A stretch of DNA of 64,000 nt from Paenibacillus pasadenensis (GTDB lineage Bacteria; Bacillota; Bacilli; Paenibacillales; Paenibacillaceae), in assembly GCF_023715725.1 (NCBI RefSeq), contig NZ_JAMBOT010000009.1, positions 1-64,000 on the forward strand. Direction: 5' to 3'. Positions 52,707-61,455 of the stretch are shown piece after piece. Within the stretch, counting starts at the first letter, position 1; each line of letters opens with the position of its first letter. Under the pieces are notes generated by a model. That model made no database searches. It was given only the letters and a program-made list of their open reading frames with translations, and was not told the DNA's origin. The position numbers and the translations under genes were made by a program.

Positions 52707-53478
52707 CGCCCATTTCCTCCTTGATGACTTTATCGAGCTCGTCCCGCAGACACTCCATGATGCTGTTCTCTACGTGATGGAGCAAAGAGTCCGCCTTGTG
52801 ACGGGGCCTTGCGGCTTGTACTCGGAATTCCTTTTTGATTTTACCCGGGCGGGTAGACATGACTACGACGCGATCCGAGAGCATGACCGCTTCGCGGATG
52901 TTATGAGTCACGAACAAAATCGTCTTTTTGGTGCGCAGCCAGATGTCCTCGAGCTCGCGGTGCAAAATCAGACGGGTCTGTTCGTCCAAAGCGGCAAACG
53001 GCTCGTCCATTAGCAGAATGTCCGGATCCATGGCCAGCGCACGCGCGATGGCAGCGCGCTGCCGCATGCCGCCGGACAGCTCATGGGGATAACGATCGGC
53101 GAACTTGCTCAGGTGAACGGAACGGATTTGCTCCATCGCGAGCTCGGTCCGCTCTTTTTTGCCCATGCCCTTCTGTTTTAGTCCAAAGGCGACGTTCTCC
53201 AGAACGGTCAGCCATGGGAAAAGAGCATGTTCTTGAAACACGACAACGCGGTCCGGTCCGGGTCCTGTTACCTGTTTCCCTGCAACCTCAACCGAACCCG
53301 TTGCTGTTTCGAGTCCTGCGACCAGGTTCATCAGAGTGGATTTTCCGCAACCGGAAGGGCCAAGCAAAGACACAAACTCGCCCTTTCCGATCGTTAAGCT
53401 GACATCGTCCAAGGCCGTAAACAGCTCGCTCTGGCCCCGGGACTGGAATTGTTTTGTTACGTTCCGGATCTCTATCAA
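52639..53478 (-). CDS. ssuB: sulfonate-type ABC transporter ATP-binding protein
   Basis: A 279-residue ATPase: Walker A LLGPSGCGKST, signature LSGGMRQRAAIARAL and Walker B ILLMDEPFAALD. First gene of the minus-strand ssuB-ssuC-ssuA-cysK operon. TTG start at 53478 with GGGGG 7 nt upstream. The last 23 codons overlap ssuC in another frame. Confidence 0.9.
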   Translation of the reverse strand: MIEIRNVTKQFQSRGQSELFTALDDVSLTIGKGEFVSLLGPSGCGKSTLMNLVAGLETATGSVEVAGKQVTGPGPDRVVVFQEHALFPWLTVLENVAFGLKQKGMGKKERTELAMEQIRSVHLSKFADRYPHELSGGMRQRAAIARALAMDPDILLMDEPFAALDEQTRLILHRELEDIWLRTKKTILFVTHNIREAVMLSDRVVVMSTRPGKIKKEFRVQAARPRHKADSLLHHVENSIMECLRDELDKVIKEEMGDEYSLKKDAVPGDSDPGMGSGI

Positions 53479-53555
53479 TACGGCACCCCCTACTGTTCAC
53501 TGTCATTATAAAAACGAATATAAATTCTATTTATTTTATCGGAATTAATATTTAA

Positions 53556-53583
53556 ATTCTATCGGATTAACCCATGATGTCAA
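53556..53583 (-). promoter_or_regulatory. promoter of the ssu-cysK operon
   Basis: Minus strand: TTGACA (53578-53583), 16-bp spacer, TAGAAT (53556-53561). The AT-rich stretch 53522-53568 holds a direct repeat of AAATTCTAT (53522, 53554) and two TATCGGA motifs, a possible operator for a sulfur regulator such as CymR. The rest of the 336-bp gap to the first amidohydrolase gene holds only a CTATAG-GAATG-CTATAG dyad at 53683-53699 and a TTGACA at 53721. Confidence 0.6.
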
Positions 53584-53814
53584 CGGAAATTTATGAATTA
53601 TACTGTCCTCGCTGGGATTTGTTCACAGTAAGTTCGCGACTAGCTCCATGATTCGAATTGGATCAGACTCTGTATCGGTTAACTATAGGAATGCTATAGC
53701 CCTATGACGCAATCCCGCACTTGACAGAAACTTCCTGATTAATGAAGATAGGGCGAGAGAAACGAGTGACCCTAACAAAAGCTAATCTTATTTTCGGGAA
53801 GGGTGAGCGGAAAA

Positions 53815-55047
53815 TTGAGCGAAGCTTATTGGTTAACGAACGTCCGGTTAGAAAGCGGGTATCGATTCCACCAGGAGGGCTTTGTTACGGAGACCGTAAC
53901 GGAAAGCTGCCACCTGTTAATTGAAAGCGATACCATATCCCAAATCGTCCCCTCTGCTACTGTATTAATGGATGACCTTCCTCAAAAAGACGCCGGTAAT
54001 TTGCTGGCTTTGCCCTCTTTTATTGAAAAACACTGCCATCTGGATAAAACGCTGCTCGGAGATTCATGGAGAGCGGTGACCCCCGCTGCCAATCTGATCG
54101 AACGTTTTGAGATCGAGAAAAACGTCCTTCCAACCTTGCCAACAACAACAAAAGAGCGAGCCGAGACGATGCTCGCCACCTTGCTTCAAGCCGGATCAAC
54201 GCATGTCCGGACCCATGTTGATATTTATCCGGAGGTCGGCCTGCAAAACCTGGAAGCCGTTCAAGCGGCTCTGGCTGCTTATGAAGGCAAGCTGTCGCAT
54301 GAGATTGTAGCTTTTCCGCAGCACGGGCTGCTTCGCAGCAACAGCGCGGCATTCGTTCGGGAAGCGCTGCGCCGGGGAGCTGGACTGGTCGGCGGTGTCG
54401 ATCCGGCCAACGTCGATGGCAATATGGAAGCATCCCTGCAGCAGATGATGGAGCTTGCGGTAGAGGCGAACGCCGGTGTTGATCTGCATCTGCATGACGG
54501 CGGCCAGCTCGGCCTGGCTACGATTCGGCGGCTGGCAGCGCTGACGGAGGAAGCGGGCTGGCAGGGGAGAGTGTCGATCAGCCACGCGTTGGCGCTGGCG
54601 GATACGGACGGGCAGGAATTGGAGGATATGGCGAGTATGCTCGCCGAGCTCGGCATTACGATTATTACAAGTGCGCCAATCAGCAGAATGATGCCTCCCG
54701 TGAATTTTCTGCATGAGCGACACGTGCCGATAGCGCTGGGCTGCGATAATATTTTTGATTCATGGTCTCCGTTTGGAACCGGGGACGTATTTGAGCGCAC
54801 GAACCGTTTGGTGGAGCTGTTCGGAAGAAGCTCGGAACGGGCGCTTGGCGAGACATTAGGGTTCATCACAGGGGGCATAACGCCGCTGAACGGTGCAGGG
54901 GAGCGAATATGGCCCAAAACCGGTGACACAGCCAGCATGGTGCTTGTGGAAGCGAGCTGCTCCGCAGAAGCAGTGGCCAGAAGGGCAAAGCGGACTGCCG
55001 TTATGTTTAAAGGGAAAATTGTATCCGGTTCACTGGACAGGAACTAG
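53815..55047 (+). CDS. CodA-like amidohydrolase, copy 1 of 3
   Basis: About 410 residues, metal-dependent amidohydrolase of the cytosine-deaminase-like group. HCHLDK supplies the HxH metal pair, followed by THVRTHVDI, DLHLHDGGQLG, ISHALAL and the metal Asp in LGCDNIFDSWSPFGTGD, which matches the CodA motif GHDDVFDPW. The CodA catalytic motif HCDE is replaced by HLHD, so cytosine itself is probably not the substrate. TTG 53815 (MSEAYWLTNVRLE) is chosen by alignment with the two paralogues. GTG at 53803 is the alternative. Confidence 0.78.
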   Translation: MSEAYWLTNVRLESGYRFHQEGFVTETVTESCHLLIESDTISQIVPSATVLMDDLPQKDAGNLLALPSFIEKHCHLDKTLLGDSWRAVTPAANLIERFEIEKNVLPTLPTTTKERAETMLATLLQAGSTHVRTHVDIYPEVGLQNLEAVQAALAAYEGKLSHEIVAFPQHGLLRSNSAAFVREALRRGAGLVGGVDPANVDGNMEASLQQMMELAVEANAGVDLHLHDGGQLGLATIRRLAALTEEAGWQGRVSISHALALADTDGQELEDMASMLAELGITIITSAPISRMMPPVNFLHERHVPIALGCDNIFDSWSPFGTGDVFERTNRLVELFGRSSERALGETLGFITGGITPLNGAGERIWPKTGDTASMVLVEASCSAEAVARRAKRTAVMFKGKIVSGSLDRN

Positions 55048-55076
55048 ATCTTTAGCATAAGGAGGTCGCTGGAACG

Positions 55077-56330
55077 ATGAAGCCTGATGCATTTTGGTTA
55101 ACGAATGTTCTTCTGGAAAGCGGATATCGGCTCGAAAACGGTGCCGTCACGGGGACGGACAGCGAGATTTGCCATCTGCTGATTGAGGACGGGAAGATAG
55201 CCCGAATCGAACCTGCCGCTTTAGTTGAAATTGGATCGGAGCTCCCCCGTCTGGACGCTCAAGGTCTCCTGGCTCTCCCTCCTTTTAAGGAGATGCACAA
55301 TCACCTGGATAAAACGTACATGGGAGGCCCGTGGACATCGTGTATTCCGGCCAGATCGCTAGCGGATCGGCTGGAGCTGGAGGCGCTGGAGCTCCCGATT
55401 CTGGCGAAAACCGTCCGGGAAAGAGCGGAGCTGCTGCTCGCTCTATTTGCGCAGTCGGGAGTGACCCACGTGCGTACCCACGTCAATATCGACCCGTACA
55501 TCGGGTTGCAAAACTTGGAGTCGGTACGTCTGGCACTGGAGCAATTCGAGGATAAGCTTACGTACGAAATTGTTGCTTTTCCGCAGCATGGTTCCCTGAA
55601 AAACGATGTTCCCCGCTTAATGAGGCAGGCCATGCGTGAAGGCGCTACGCTTGTCGGAGGGCTCGATCCAGCCGGAATCGACGGACGGATTGAGGCGGCT
55701 TTGGATCAGATGATGGATATTGCGGTGGAGTGCAATGCGGATATCGACATGCATTTGCATGATTCCGGCCAGTTAGGTTTGTACACGATGAAAAAACTAA
55801 CCGATGTGACGCGAGAGGCAAAATGGCATGACCGGGTAGCGGTCAGCCACGCTTTTGCGCTCGGTGAAGTTCCGCTCGGGCGTGCGGACGATATGGCGCA
55901 GATGTTTGCGGAGCTGGGGATGTCCGTTATGTCTACGGCTCCGATTAACCGATCAATTCCGCCTATTCCTTTGCTGCGGGACAGAGGAGTCGCGGTTGAG
56001 CTCGGCAACGACGGGTTTTATGATTCCTGGTCTCCTTTTGGCAGCGGCGATGTTCTGGAGAAGGCTTGGCGCCTTGCCGACCGCTTCCGCTGGACGGACG
56101 AGCTTTCATTAGCGCAAGCGCTGGCGTTCATCACGGGCGGGGTGACTCCTCTCAATAAAGAAGGAGCGCGCGTCTGGCCGAAGGCGGGCGACGAGGCGAG
56201 CATGGTATTTGCTGAAGCGAGCTGCTCGGCGGAGGCTGTGGCCAGAAGGGCGAATCGCCCTGCGGTGATGTACAAGGGGAAGTTAAGTGCGGGAGCTTTG
56301 GCAACCGAGCCGCAACAGCCTCAAGCTTGA
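55077..56330 (+). CDS. CodA-like amidohydrolase, copy 2 of 3
   Basis: A 417-residue paralogue of the previous gene. It starts MKPDAFWLTNVLLESGYR. Metal motifs MHNHLDK, DMHLHDSGQLG, VSHAFAL and LGNDGFYDSWSPFGSGD are all present. It lies 29 bp after copy 1, with AGGAGG 10 nt before the ATG. The ASCSAEAVARRANRPA tail is shared by all three copies. Substrate unknown; cyclic amides or amino-heterocycles are typical for the superfamily. Confidence 0.82.
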   Translation: MKPDAFWLTNVLLESGYRLENGAVTGTDSEICHLLIEDGKIARIEPAALVEIGSELPRLDAQGLLALPPFKEMHNHLDKTYMGGPWTSCIPARSLADRLELEALELPILAKTVRERAELLLALFAQSGVTHVRTHVNIDPYIGLQNLESVRLALEQFEDKLTYEIVAFPQHGSLKNDVPRLMRQAMREGATLVGGLDPAGIDGRIEAALDQMMDIAVECNADIDMHLHDSGQLGLYTMKKLTDVTREAKWHDRVAVSHAFALGEVPLGRADDMAQMFAELGMSVMSTAPINRSIPPIPLLRDRGVAVELGNDGFYDSWSPFGSGDVLEKAWRLADRFRWTDELSLAQALAFITGGVTPLNKEGARVWPKAGDEASMVFAEASCSAEAVARRANRPAVMYKGKLSAGALATEPQQPQA

Positions 56331-56359
56331 TCAATCATAACCGGAGAAAGGGTGAAGCG

Positions 56360-57595
56360 ATGATGAGTTCGGCGTACTGGCTCACGAATGTTCGTTTGGA
56401 AAGCGGCTATCGGCGCGACAACGGCAGAATTGCGGGAACGGAGACGGAAATTTGCCATATTCGGGTTGAGGACGGGAAAATCACGGAAATAACATCCGAT
56501 GCGCCTCAGCAAGGCGAGCTGCCGATTGTAGAGGCCAAGGGGCTGCTGATGCTGCCTTCGTTTAAAGAGATGCATATCCACATCGATAAAACGTATTACG
56601 GCGGGCCCTGGAAGGCGGTCCGGCCGGTCACGAGCATTTTTGGGCGGATGGAAGAGGAGAAGGAGCTTCTTCCGAAACAGCTGAGTACGGCGCAGGAGAG
56701 AGCAGAAAAGATGCTCGATCTGCTGATTAGCTCCGGCTCTACGCATATTCGGACTCACTGCAACGTCGATCCAATCATCGGACTGAAAAACCTGGAAGCG
56801 ACGATGCGTGCGCTCGAGACGTTTTCCGGCAAAATCTCTCACGAGGTAGTCGCGTTTCCGCAGCATGGGCTGCTCCGCTCGCAGGCAACGGATCTGGTGA
56901 AGGAAGCAATGCGCAGAGGAGCTACCCTCGTTGGCGGCGTCGATCCGGCGACCGTGGACGAGAACATTGAAAAGTCGCTGCAAACGATTATGGACATTGC
57001 CGTTGAGGCCAACGCGGGTATTGATGTGCATATTCATGACCGCGATCATCTGGGCATTTTTACGATGAAAAGACTGGCCGATCTGACGGAAGAAGCGGGC
57101 TGGCAGGGAAGAGTGACAGTCAGTCATGCCTTTGGTTTTGCAGGCGCGCCTGCGGGCTCGGCTGCGGAGCTTGCGGAGCGGTTTGCCGCGCTTGGCATTT
57201 CGGTCGCATCCTCTGTTCCACTTGGCGGTCTGATCATGCCCATTCCGATGCTTCATGAGAAAGGCGTTAAGGTTGAACTTGGACATGACAGCATAACGGA
57301 TCACTGGTCACCGCTGGGTAATGGCGATATTTTGGAAAAGGCAGGCCGGTTGGCGGAAGTGTATCGTTGCACCGAAGAGTTGACCTTGGCTCAAACGCTC
57401 GGCTTTATTACCGGCGGCCGAACGCCGCTGAACCGCGAAGGGCAGAGGGTATGGCCTGCCGTTGGCGACGAAGCCAGCGTAGTATTCGTGCACGCCAGCT
57501 GTTCAGCGGAAGCGGTGGCGAGGAGAGCGAAGCGGCAAGCCGTTTTGTATAAAGGAAACGTTGTTTCAGGAGCGTTGGATGGAGCGGGAGTTTAG
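56360..57595 (+). CDS. CodA-like amidohydrolase, copy 3 of 3
   Basis: About 411 residues, starting MMSSAYWLTNVRLESGYR. Metal motifs MHIHIDK, DVHIHDRDHLG, VSHAFGF and LGHDSITDHWSPLGNGD are present. It differs from copies 1 and 2 at residues next to the metal ligands, for example RDH for GGQ or SGQ. ATG 56360 has AAAGGG 7 nt upstream. The frame is open 11 codons further, overlapping copy 2 by 4 bp. A terminator follows. Confidence 0.82.
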   Translation: MMSSAYWLTNVRLESGYRRDNGRIAGTETEICHIRVEDGKITEITSDAPQQGELPIVEAKGLLMLPSFKEMHIHIDKTYYGGPWKAVRPVTSIFGRMEEEKELLPKQLSTAQERAEKMLDLLISSGSTHIRTHCNVDPIIGLKNLEATMRALETFSGKISHEVVAFPQHGLLRSQATDLVKEAMRRGATLVGGVDPATVDENIEKSLQTIMDIAVEANAGIDVHIHDRDHLGIFTMKRLADLTEEAGWQGRVTVSHAFGFAGAPAGSAAELAERFAALGISVASSVPLGGLIMPIPMLHEKGVKVELGHDSITDHWSPLGNGDILEKAGRLAEVYRCTEELTLAQTLGFITGGRTPLNREGQRVWPAVGDEASVVFVHASCSAEAVARRAKRQAVLYKGNVVSGALDGAGV

Positions 57596-57607
57596 TGTAG
57601 GAAAAGG

Positions 57608-57636
57608 AAAAGCGACCTTGAGGGGTCGCTTTTTTA
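57608..57636 (+). terminator. terminator of the amidohydrolase cluster
   Basis: Stem AAAAGCGACC / GGTCGCTTTT with loop TTGAGG, then T. The IS target site TTA is at its last bases. Confidence 0.88.
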
Positions 57637-57656
57637 GAGCCTATCCCAAAATAAAA

Positions 57657-58130
57657 TCAGTGAGCATGAACCGGGATTATTTTTCTCCAGACAATGAGAG
57701 CGCAGGCGAAGTGAAGCAGCCCTAAATAGTTTCGAGCCTTCTTTTCAAAACGAACAAGTACTTTATGGAAGCGATTGAGCCATGAAAATAACACTTCCAC
57801 GACCCAGCGACGCGGACGTTGACCTTTTTGTTTCTCTTTCTTTTCATCGCCTCGCGACCGAATGTGAGGGATGAAACCGTGGTCAATGACCTGCTGACGG
57901 GCTGTTTCTCCTTGATAACCTGCATCCGCACACAAGTGAGGTTGTGAAGTCGTTGTCCGGGGCTCAAGGATCAGATGATCCAAGGTTTCTTCAAGAAGTT
58001 TGACATCATGTCGGTTGGCTCCATCAATGACGATCGCCAGCGGAAGTCCCGTTTGGTCAGCCAATACGCTTCTCTTGGTCCCTTTTTTTTCCCCGATCCG
58101 TTGGGTTTTTCCCAACGGCTTCAAGGGCAA
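57657..58130 (-). CDS. IS5-family transposase, OrfB
   Basis: About 157 residues as an open frame, carrying the rest of the catalytic core: LCADAGYQGE with the second Asp and WVVEVLFSWLNRFHKVLVRF with the DDE Glu. It is probably expressed only as an OrfA-OrfB fusion by frameshifting, so the ATG at 58130 need not be used. Confidence 0.8.
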   Translation of the reverse strand: MPLKPLGKTQRIGEKKGTKRSVLADQTGLPLAIVIDGANRHDVKLLEETLDHLILEPRTTTSQPHLCADAGYQGETARQQVIDHGFIPHIRSRGDEKKEKQKGQRPRRWVVEVLFSWLNRFHKVLVRFEKKARNYLGLLHFACALIVWRKIIPVHAH

Positions 58131-58491
58131 GCGGCGCTTTTACCAAGCTGCCATCTATACTCGTCCATTCCCAACCGATGCCCTCCCATTCATCGTACAT
58201 CTGCAGACCGAGGAGCCAGATCCGCTCAAAGAAACCTTCCGCGGTCCAACGTTGAAAATAGCGATGAAGGGTACTTGAATTCGCATATTCACGCGGAACG
58301 GCGTTCCATTGACAGCCGGTACGGAGCACATACAAAATGCCTTCCAGTACTTTCCTGGGATCTACCGATTTTCGGCCTCCGCCTGGTTTACGTTTATAGA
58401 TTCGATTCGGATCTCGTTTTGTCGGTTCCGGCAGTTCGTCTTTGATCATGTCCCAAAATTCATTGGATAGGGTCCAGGTTTTGATTCGCAT
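58057..58491 (-). CDS. IS5-family transposase, OrfA
   Basis: A 144-residue N-terminal half of the transposase: GGGRKSVDPRKVLEGILYVL, RTGCQWNAVPREY and the first DDE Asp in WTSIDGSLVKAP. Reading reaches NPTDRGKK and then leaves the conserved frame at the A8 tract (58083-58090). A +1 shift, or loss of one A by transcriptional slippage, joins it to OrfB as NPTDRGKKGTKRSVLAD. Confidence 0.85.
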   Translation of the reverse strand: MRIKTWTLSNEFWDMIKDELPEPTKRDPNRIYKRKPGGGRKSVDPRKVLEGILYVLRTGCQWNAVPREYANSSTLHRYFQRWTAEGFFERIWLLGLQMYDEWEGIGWEWTSIDGSLVKAPLALEAVGKNPTDRGKKRDQEKRIG

Positions 58492-58661
58492 CTCTCATCA
58501 CCTCGTACCCTTTATTACCCAATTATTTTGAGATAAGCTCTTAGTGTTTGGATTTAATTTCAACAGAGTGAGCTACAGGTATTGGACAATAGTTCTCAAG
58601 TAAATCATAGAGCTGATTAAACCGCGTTAATATTCAACGTAAAAGTCAAAATAATGCCTTG

Positions 58662-59138
58662 TTAGAAAACTAGCCAATAGAGTCCATACGCTGAAAAATT
58701 ACTGTCCAGCACTTCTATCGGGCGGAGATAATGAATAGCAATACCGCTTGGAATATCGTGCAACTTATTCATTAAATAGTCGCTCTCGATTAAAACGATC
58801 CAAAAATAAGCGCCTGTAATCGTTAATGCTGCTTCAAGCAATTCAGTTGTGCTTGATGTATCACTTAGAACTTTAAATCGGGTATATTTATGACTATTAG
58901 GCAATTTAAATTCATCAATTAGTCCGTTGCTTACTAAAAAAGCTTCCGATAGAGCTTCTAATGAAAATGTAAGCTCATGATCATTTTTTTTGACCACAAC
59001 ATGAATCATATCTGAGCTTTTCAGTTCGGACGAAACCGAAATGTCACTGAAATCAAAATCTGAGAGCCCATTAACAACTAAATCTTGAAAAGTACGTTCA
59101 TTTATCCTATTTGAAGCGTAGTTGTAAATGCGAATCAC
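58662..59138 (-). CDS. hypothetical protein, possible partner of the secreted protein upstream
   Basis: A 158-residue protein I do not recognise. No signal peptide or clear membrane segment is seen apart from a moderately hydrophobic stretch (ALTITGAYFWIVLI). It is acidic overall. It starts with GTG 59138 only 8 bp after the stop of the secreted protein gene, with weak ribosome binding, so it is probably translated by coupling. Size, order and cytosolic nature would suit an immunity protein, but this is inference from position. The DNA is clearly AT-rich compared with the core genes. Confidence 0.65.
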   Translation of the reverse strand: MIRIYNYASNRINERTFQDLVVNGLSDFDFSDISVSSELKSSDMIHVVVKKNDHELTFSLEALSEAFLVSNGLIDEFKLPNSHKYTRFKVLSDTSSTTELLEAALTITGAYFWIVLIESDYLMNKLHDIPSGIAIHYLRPIEVLDSNFSAYGLYWLVF

Positions 59139-59146
59139 GCCACTTT

Positions 59147-60382
59147 CTATGGGTTTTTCTTCGGGATTACGGCCCTTTTTCCAACACCACCAATCTCTAT
59201 TTCTAATTTCTCATTTCTATTTCTAGCGTGCGTTAGTCTAGTTTGTTCCCACTGTTGTCGCTGGGGAGAATCAGATGGTGGCTCCAAATAAAATTTAGTC
59301 TGTTGATATTTTGGGAAAATCTGAAGATCGTAATTGTAATTATATCGCATATGCATTGTCTCAACAGTTCTGTTTTCACTTGGAACGGCATGGAAATGAA
59401 AGATCTTCTTGGACTGGTGATTGTAAACCATGTATACTGTGTAACCTTTAAGATTCAACCTCTCATCGGCGTAATTCTTGTTTGCCCATGAGCGGCCCAT
59501 TTTATTACCCAAGTGACGGTTTCCAATCCCATATAAATCTTTGCCTATAGTGGCGACTGTCATAATACTTGCCCCTAAATCGGACCCTTTCGTTGAAGTT
59601 GCAAAGATTTCAAGATTACTATAGCCATCGTTGTTATTATTTCTAAACATATCTGCTATTGTTTTTACCAAGGATAGTTCAAAATGATTGGCGGCATCTC
59701 GTTGAAAATCTGTTGGGTAATTTGCAAAGTCGTCATACTTTGCATCTACCTGCGAACCCGAGGGGAAGCTTAAAGTTGAAGTTGATTTTTTGTCATTGTA
59801 TACATTAGTGATTGCAGTAGCAATGGCGGCTACTGTGGCAGCGTTTATTGCAATATTTAAAGAGGCAATTGTCGATGAAGAAAGACCTGCCACAGCTACT
59901 GCTATAACTGGAATCGCCCTTCGTTGGGACGAGGCCGTTTGTTCCTCCTCTTTAAAAACTACATTGCTCTCAATATAATTAGAAATCTGCTCATGATCAT
60001 TCATTTGAACAATTTGAGTCAGACTATCCATTGAAAAATTCTCAGAGAAAGATTGTACTGTTAATTCTTGATTACTTAACACTTCCATATTCTGAGTTAG
60101 TTCCATACTCCAAGTATAATAAGTGGAATCTGGGATTTTGTTGACTTCCAAGGTGTATGTAGTGTTGTCTTGTCGATCAAGCACAAGCTTCTTATGCAAA
60201 TCCGTATCAATAACTTCTTTGACCACTGCCATGACTGTCAAAGTCGTTAAGCCAGATTCAGAGGAGATTTCAGTAGGAAGGGATTGAATTTCTTCTGCAT
60301 GAACTTTAGCAGTAGGAAGTGTACCGCTTGTCAGCAATATGCTTATTGAGAGAGCTAATGACATAAAAAAATTTCTTTTCAT
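59147..60382 (-). CDS. secreted protein of unknown function
   Basis: A 411-residue protein with a clear signal peptide (MKRNFFMSLALSISILLTSG, cleavage near VHAEE). A long hydrophobic Ala/Ile-rich stretch at about 165-200 (AIPVIAVAVAGLSSSTIASL, NIAINAATVAAIATAI) could span or insert into a membrane. The C-terminal half is polar and aromatic-rich, with IGNRHLGNKMGRSWANKNY and FHFHAVPSENRTVE. I recognise no enzyme motif. ATG 60382 has GGAGGA 10 nt upstream. The AT-rich codon use differs from the surrounding genes. A secreted toxin or surface protein are both possible. Confidence 0.75.
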   Translation of the reverse strand: MKRNFFMSLALSISILLTSGTLPTAKVHAEEIQSLPTEISSESGLTTLTVMAVVKEVIDTDLHKKLVLDRQDNTTYTLEVNKIPDSTYYTWSMELTQNMEVLSNQELTVQSFSENFSMDSLTQIVQMNDHEQISNYIESNVVFKEEEQTASSQRRAIPVIAVAVAGLSSSTIASLNIAINAATVAAIATAITNVYNDKKSTSTLSFPSGSQVDAKYDDFANYPTDFQRDAANHFELSLVKTIADMFRNNNNDGYSNLEIFATSTKGSDLGASIMTVATIGKDLYGIGNRHLGNKMGRSWANKNYADERLNLKGYTVYMVYNHQSKKIFHFHAVPSENRTVETMHMRYNYNYDLQIFPKYQQTKFYLEPPSDSPQRQQWEQTRLTHARNRNEKLEIEIGGVGKRAVIPKKNP

Positions 60383-60608
60383 TCTAAAATATTCCTCCAT
60401 TAAACTTTGGTTTTCGTTAGCAAGACGATGTTATATCTTGTAATATCAATAGTCAGTATTTATATTTAAATAATATGTTAGTGAAAAAAAGACGTCGCTC
60501 ATTAATTTTGTTACAAATTTCCCTGAATCAACTTATTTAGTCGTAAATTATTATCGAGGTGCTGGAAATGAATTTAAACTATATGTAAAGAATTGTTTGG
60601 TATAGTCG

Positions 60609-60651
60609 AAAAAATAAACCCTAAACTCAACTGAATTTAGGGTTTATTTTA
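60609..60651 (-). terminator. terminator of the SGNH hydrolase gene (also works in the other direction)
   Basis: Perfect stem AAAATAAACCCTAAA / TTTAGGGTTTATTTT with a 10-nt loop. No gene or clear promoter was found between this and the secreted protein start (60383-60608). Confidence 0.85.
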
Positions 60652-60672
60652 ATCAGATATAATCACCACATA

Positions 60673-61323
60673 TTACCGCCGCCTCGCCAAAAACGGCAGC
60701 AGTCCTCTCGCGATGACTTGGTGTCCGCGGTTGTTGGGATGAATCGGGAAAAATCCGTCCAGAGCGTCTTCGACGATGCCGTTTTTGTAGCCATAGATCA
60801 ATTGCCGCTGTTTGCCCTCGAACCAGCGGTGAACTGGAGCAACTCTCACGCCGTACGACATCGCAACGGCTCTCGTTACGACGTTCAATTGCTGGATGCC
60901 CAGCACGGCAATGGTAGAGTTCGGAAAAGGATTGTACTGGGTGCAGACAACAATTCGCGCCCGGCTGTTCTGTCTAATATAGCTGAGGATGGCGCCGAGA
61001 TTTTGAGCATAATCGGCCAGAATCGGCTCCAGATTGATTGGCTCCTGGTTGCGGTAGGCTTCCAGGGCATAGTTGGCGACATCGATTCCCCCGATCCACA
61101 CCGTAATCACATCGGCTTCACGAATCAATTTACTGCCTGGCCCTTCAATGGCAGCCAGCAAGTCCGCGCTGCTCCATCCCGGGAGAGCGATAACAAATCC
61201 TTTCGTCCGGAAGCCGCGTGCATTAAGTGCGCGGACGTCCACTTGGGGGTAAGCCAGCGCTTTGGAAGTCGCGCTTTGTCCGTAGGTAATGGAATCGCCA
61301 AGAGCTAAATAAAGCATCTTCAC
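60673..61323 (-). CDS. SGNH/GDSL-family hydrolase
   Basis: A 216-residue esterase-like protein. The nucleophile Ser is in LYLALGDSITYGQSA (block I) and the catalytic Asp/His in PIHPNNRGHQVIA (block V). Block III reads GGID instead of the usual GGND, so the oxyanion-hole Asn is changed. No signal peptide, so cytoplasmic. GTG 61323 with GAGAGAGG 6 nt upstream is preferred over ATG 61317. Possible esterase or deacetylase acting on acylated glycosides, judging by the divergent GH116 gene. Confidence 0.82.
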   Translation of the reverse strand: MKMLYLALGDSITYGQSATSKALAYPQVDVRALNARGFRTKGFVIALPGWSSADLLAAIEGPGSKLIREADVITVWIGGIDVANYALEAYRNQEPINLEPILADYAQNLGAILSYIRQNSRARIVVCTQYNPFPNSTIAVLGIQQLNVVTRAVAMSYGVRVAPVHRWFEGKQRQLIYGYKNGIVEDALDGFFPIHPNNRGHQVIARGLLPFLARRR

Positions 61324-61455
61324 TATGAACCTCTCTCCTATCTATCGCTTCATGCTTGTATCCTATTCAATCCGTTTTGAGAGGTGTGGACGCATGGGAC
61401 GGAAACTAACATTTGTCCATATTTTTTCAAAGTTTATGTCTAATCGATTGGCCCG

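Larger units (their letters stand above)
57637..58540 (-). mobile_element. IS5-family insertion sequence (IS427-like)
   Basis: A 904-bp element with terminal inverted repeats: left GAGCCTATCCCAAAATAA, right (reverse complement) GAGCTTATCTCAAAATAA, 16 of 18 matching. It is flanked by a 3-bp direct repeat TTA (57634-57636 and 58541-58543), the signature of recent transposition. It carries two overlapping minus-strand transposase frames joined at an A8 tract, the usual IS427 layout. Confidence 0.9.
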
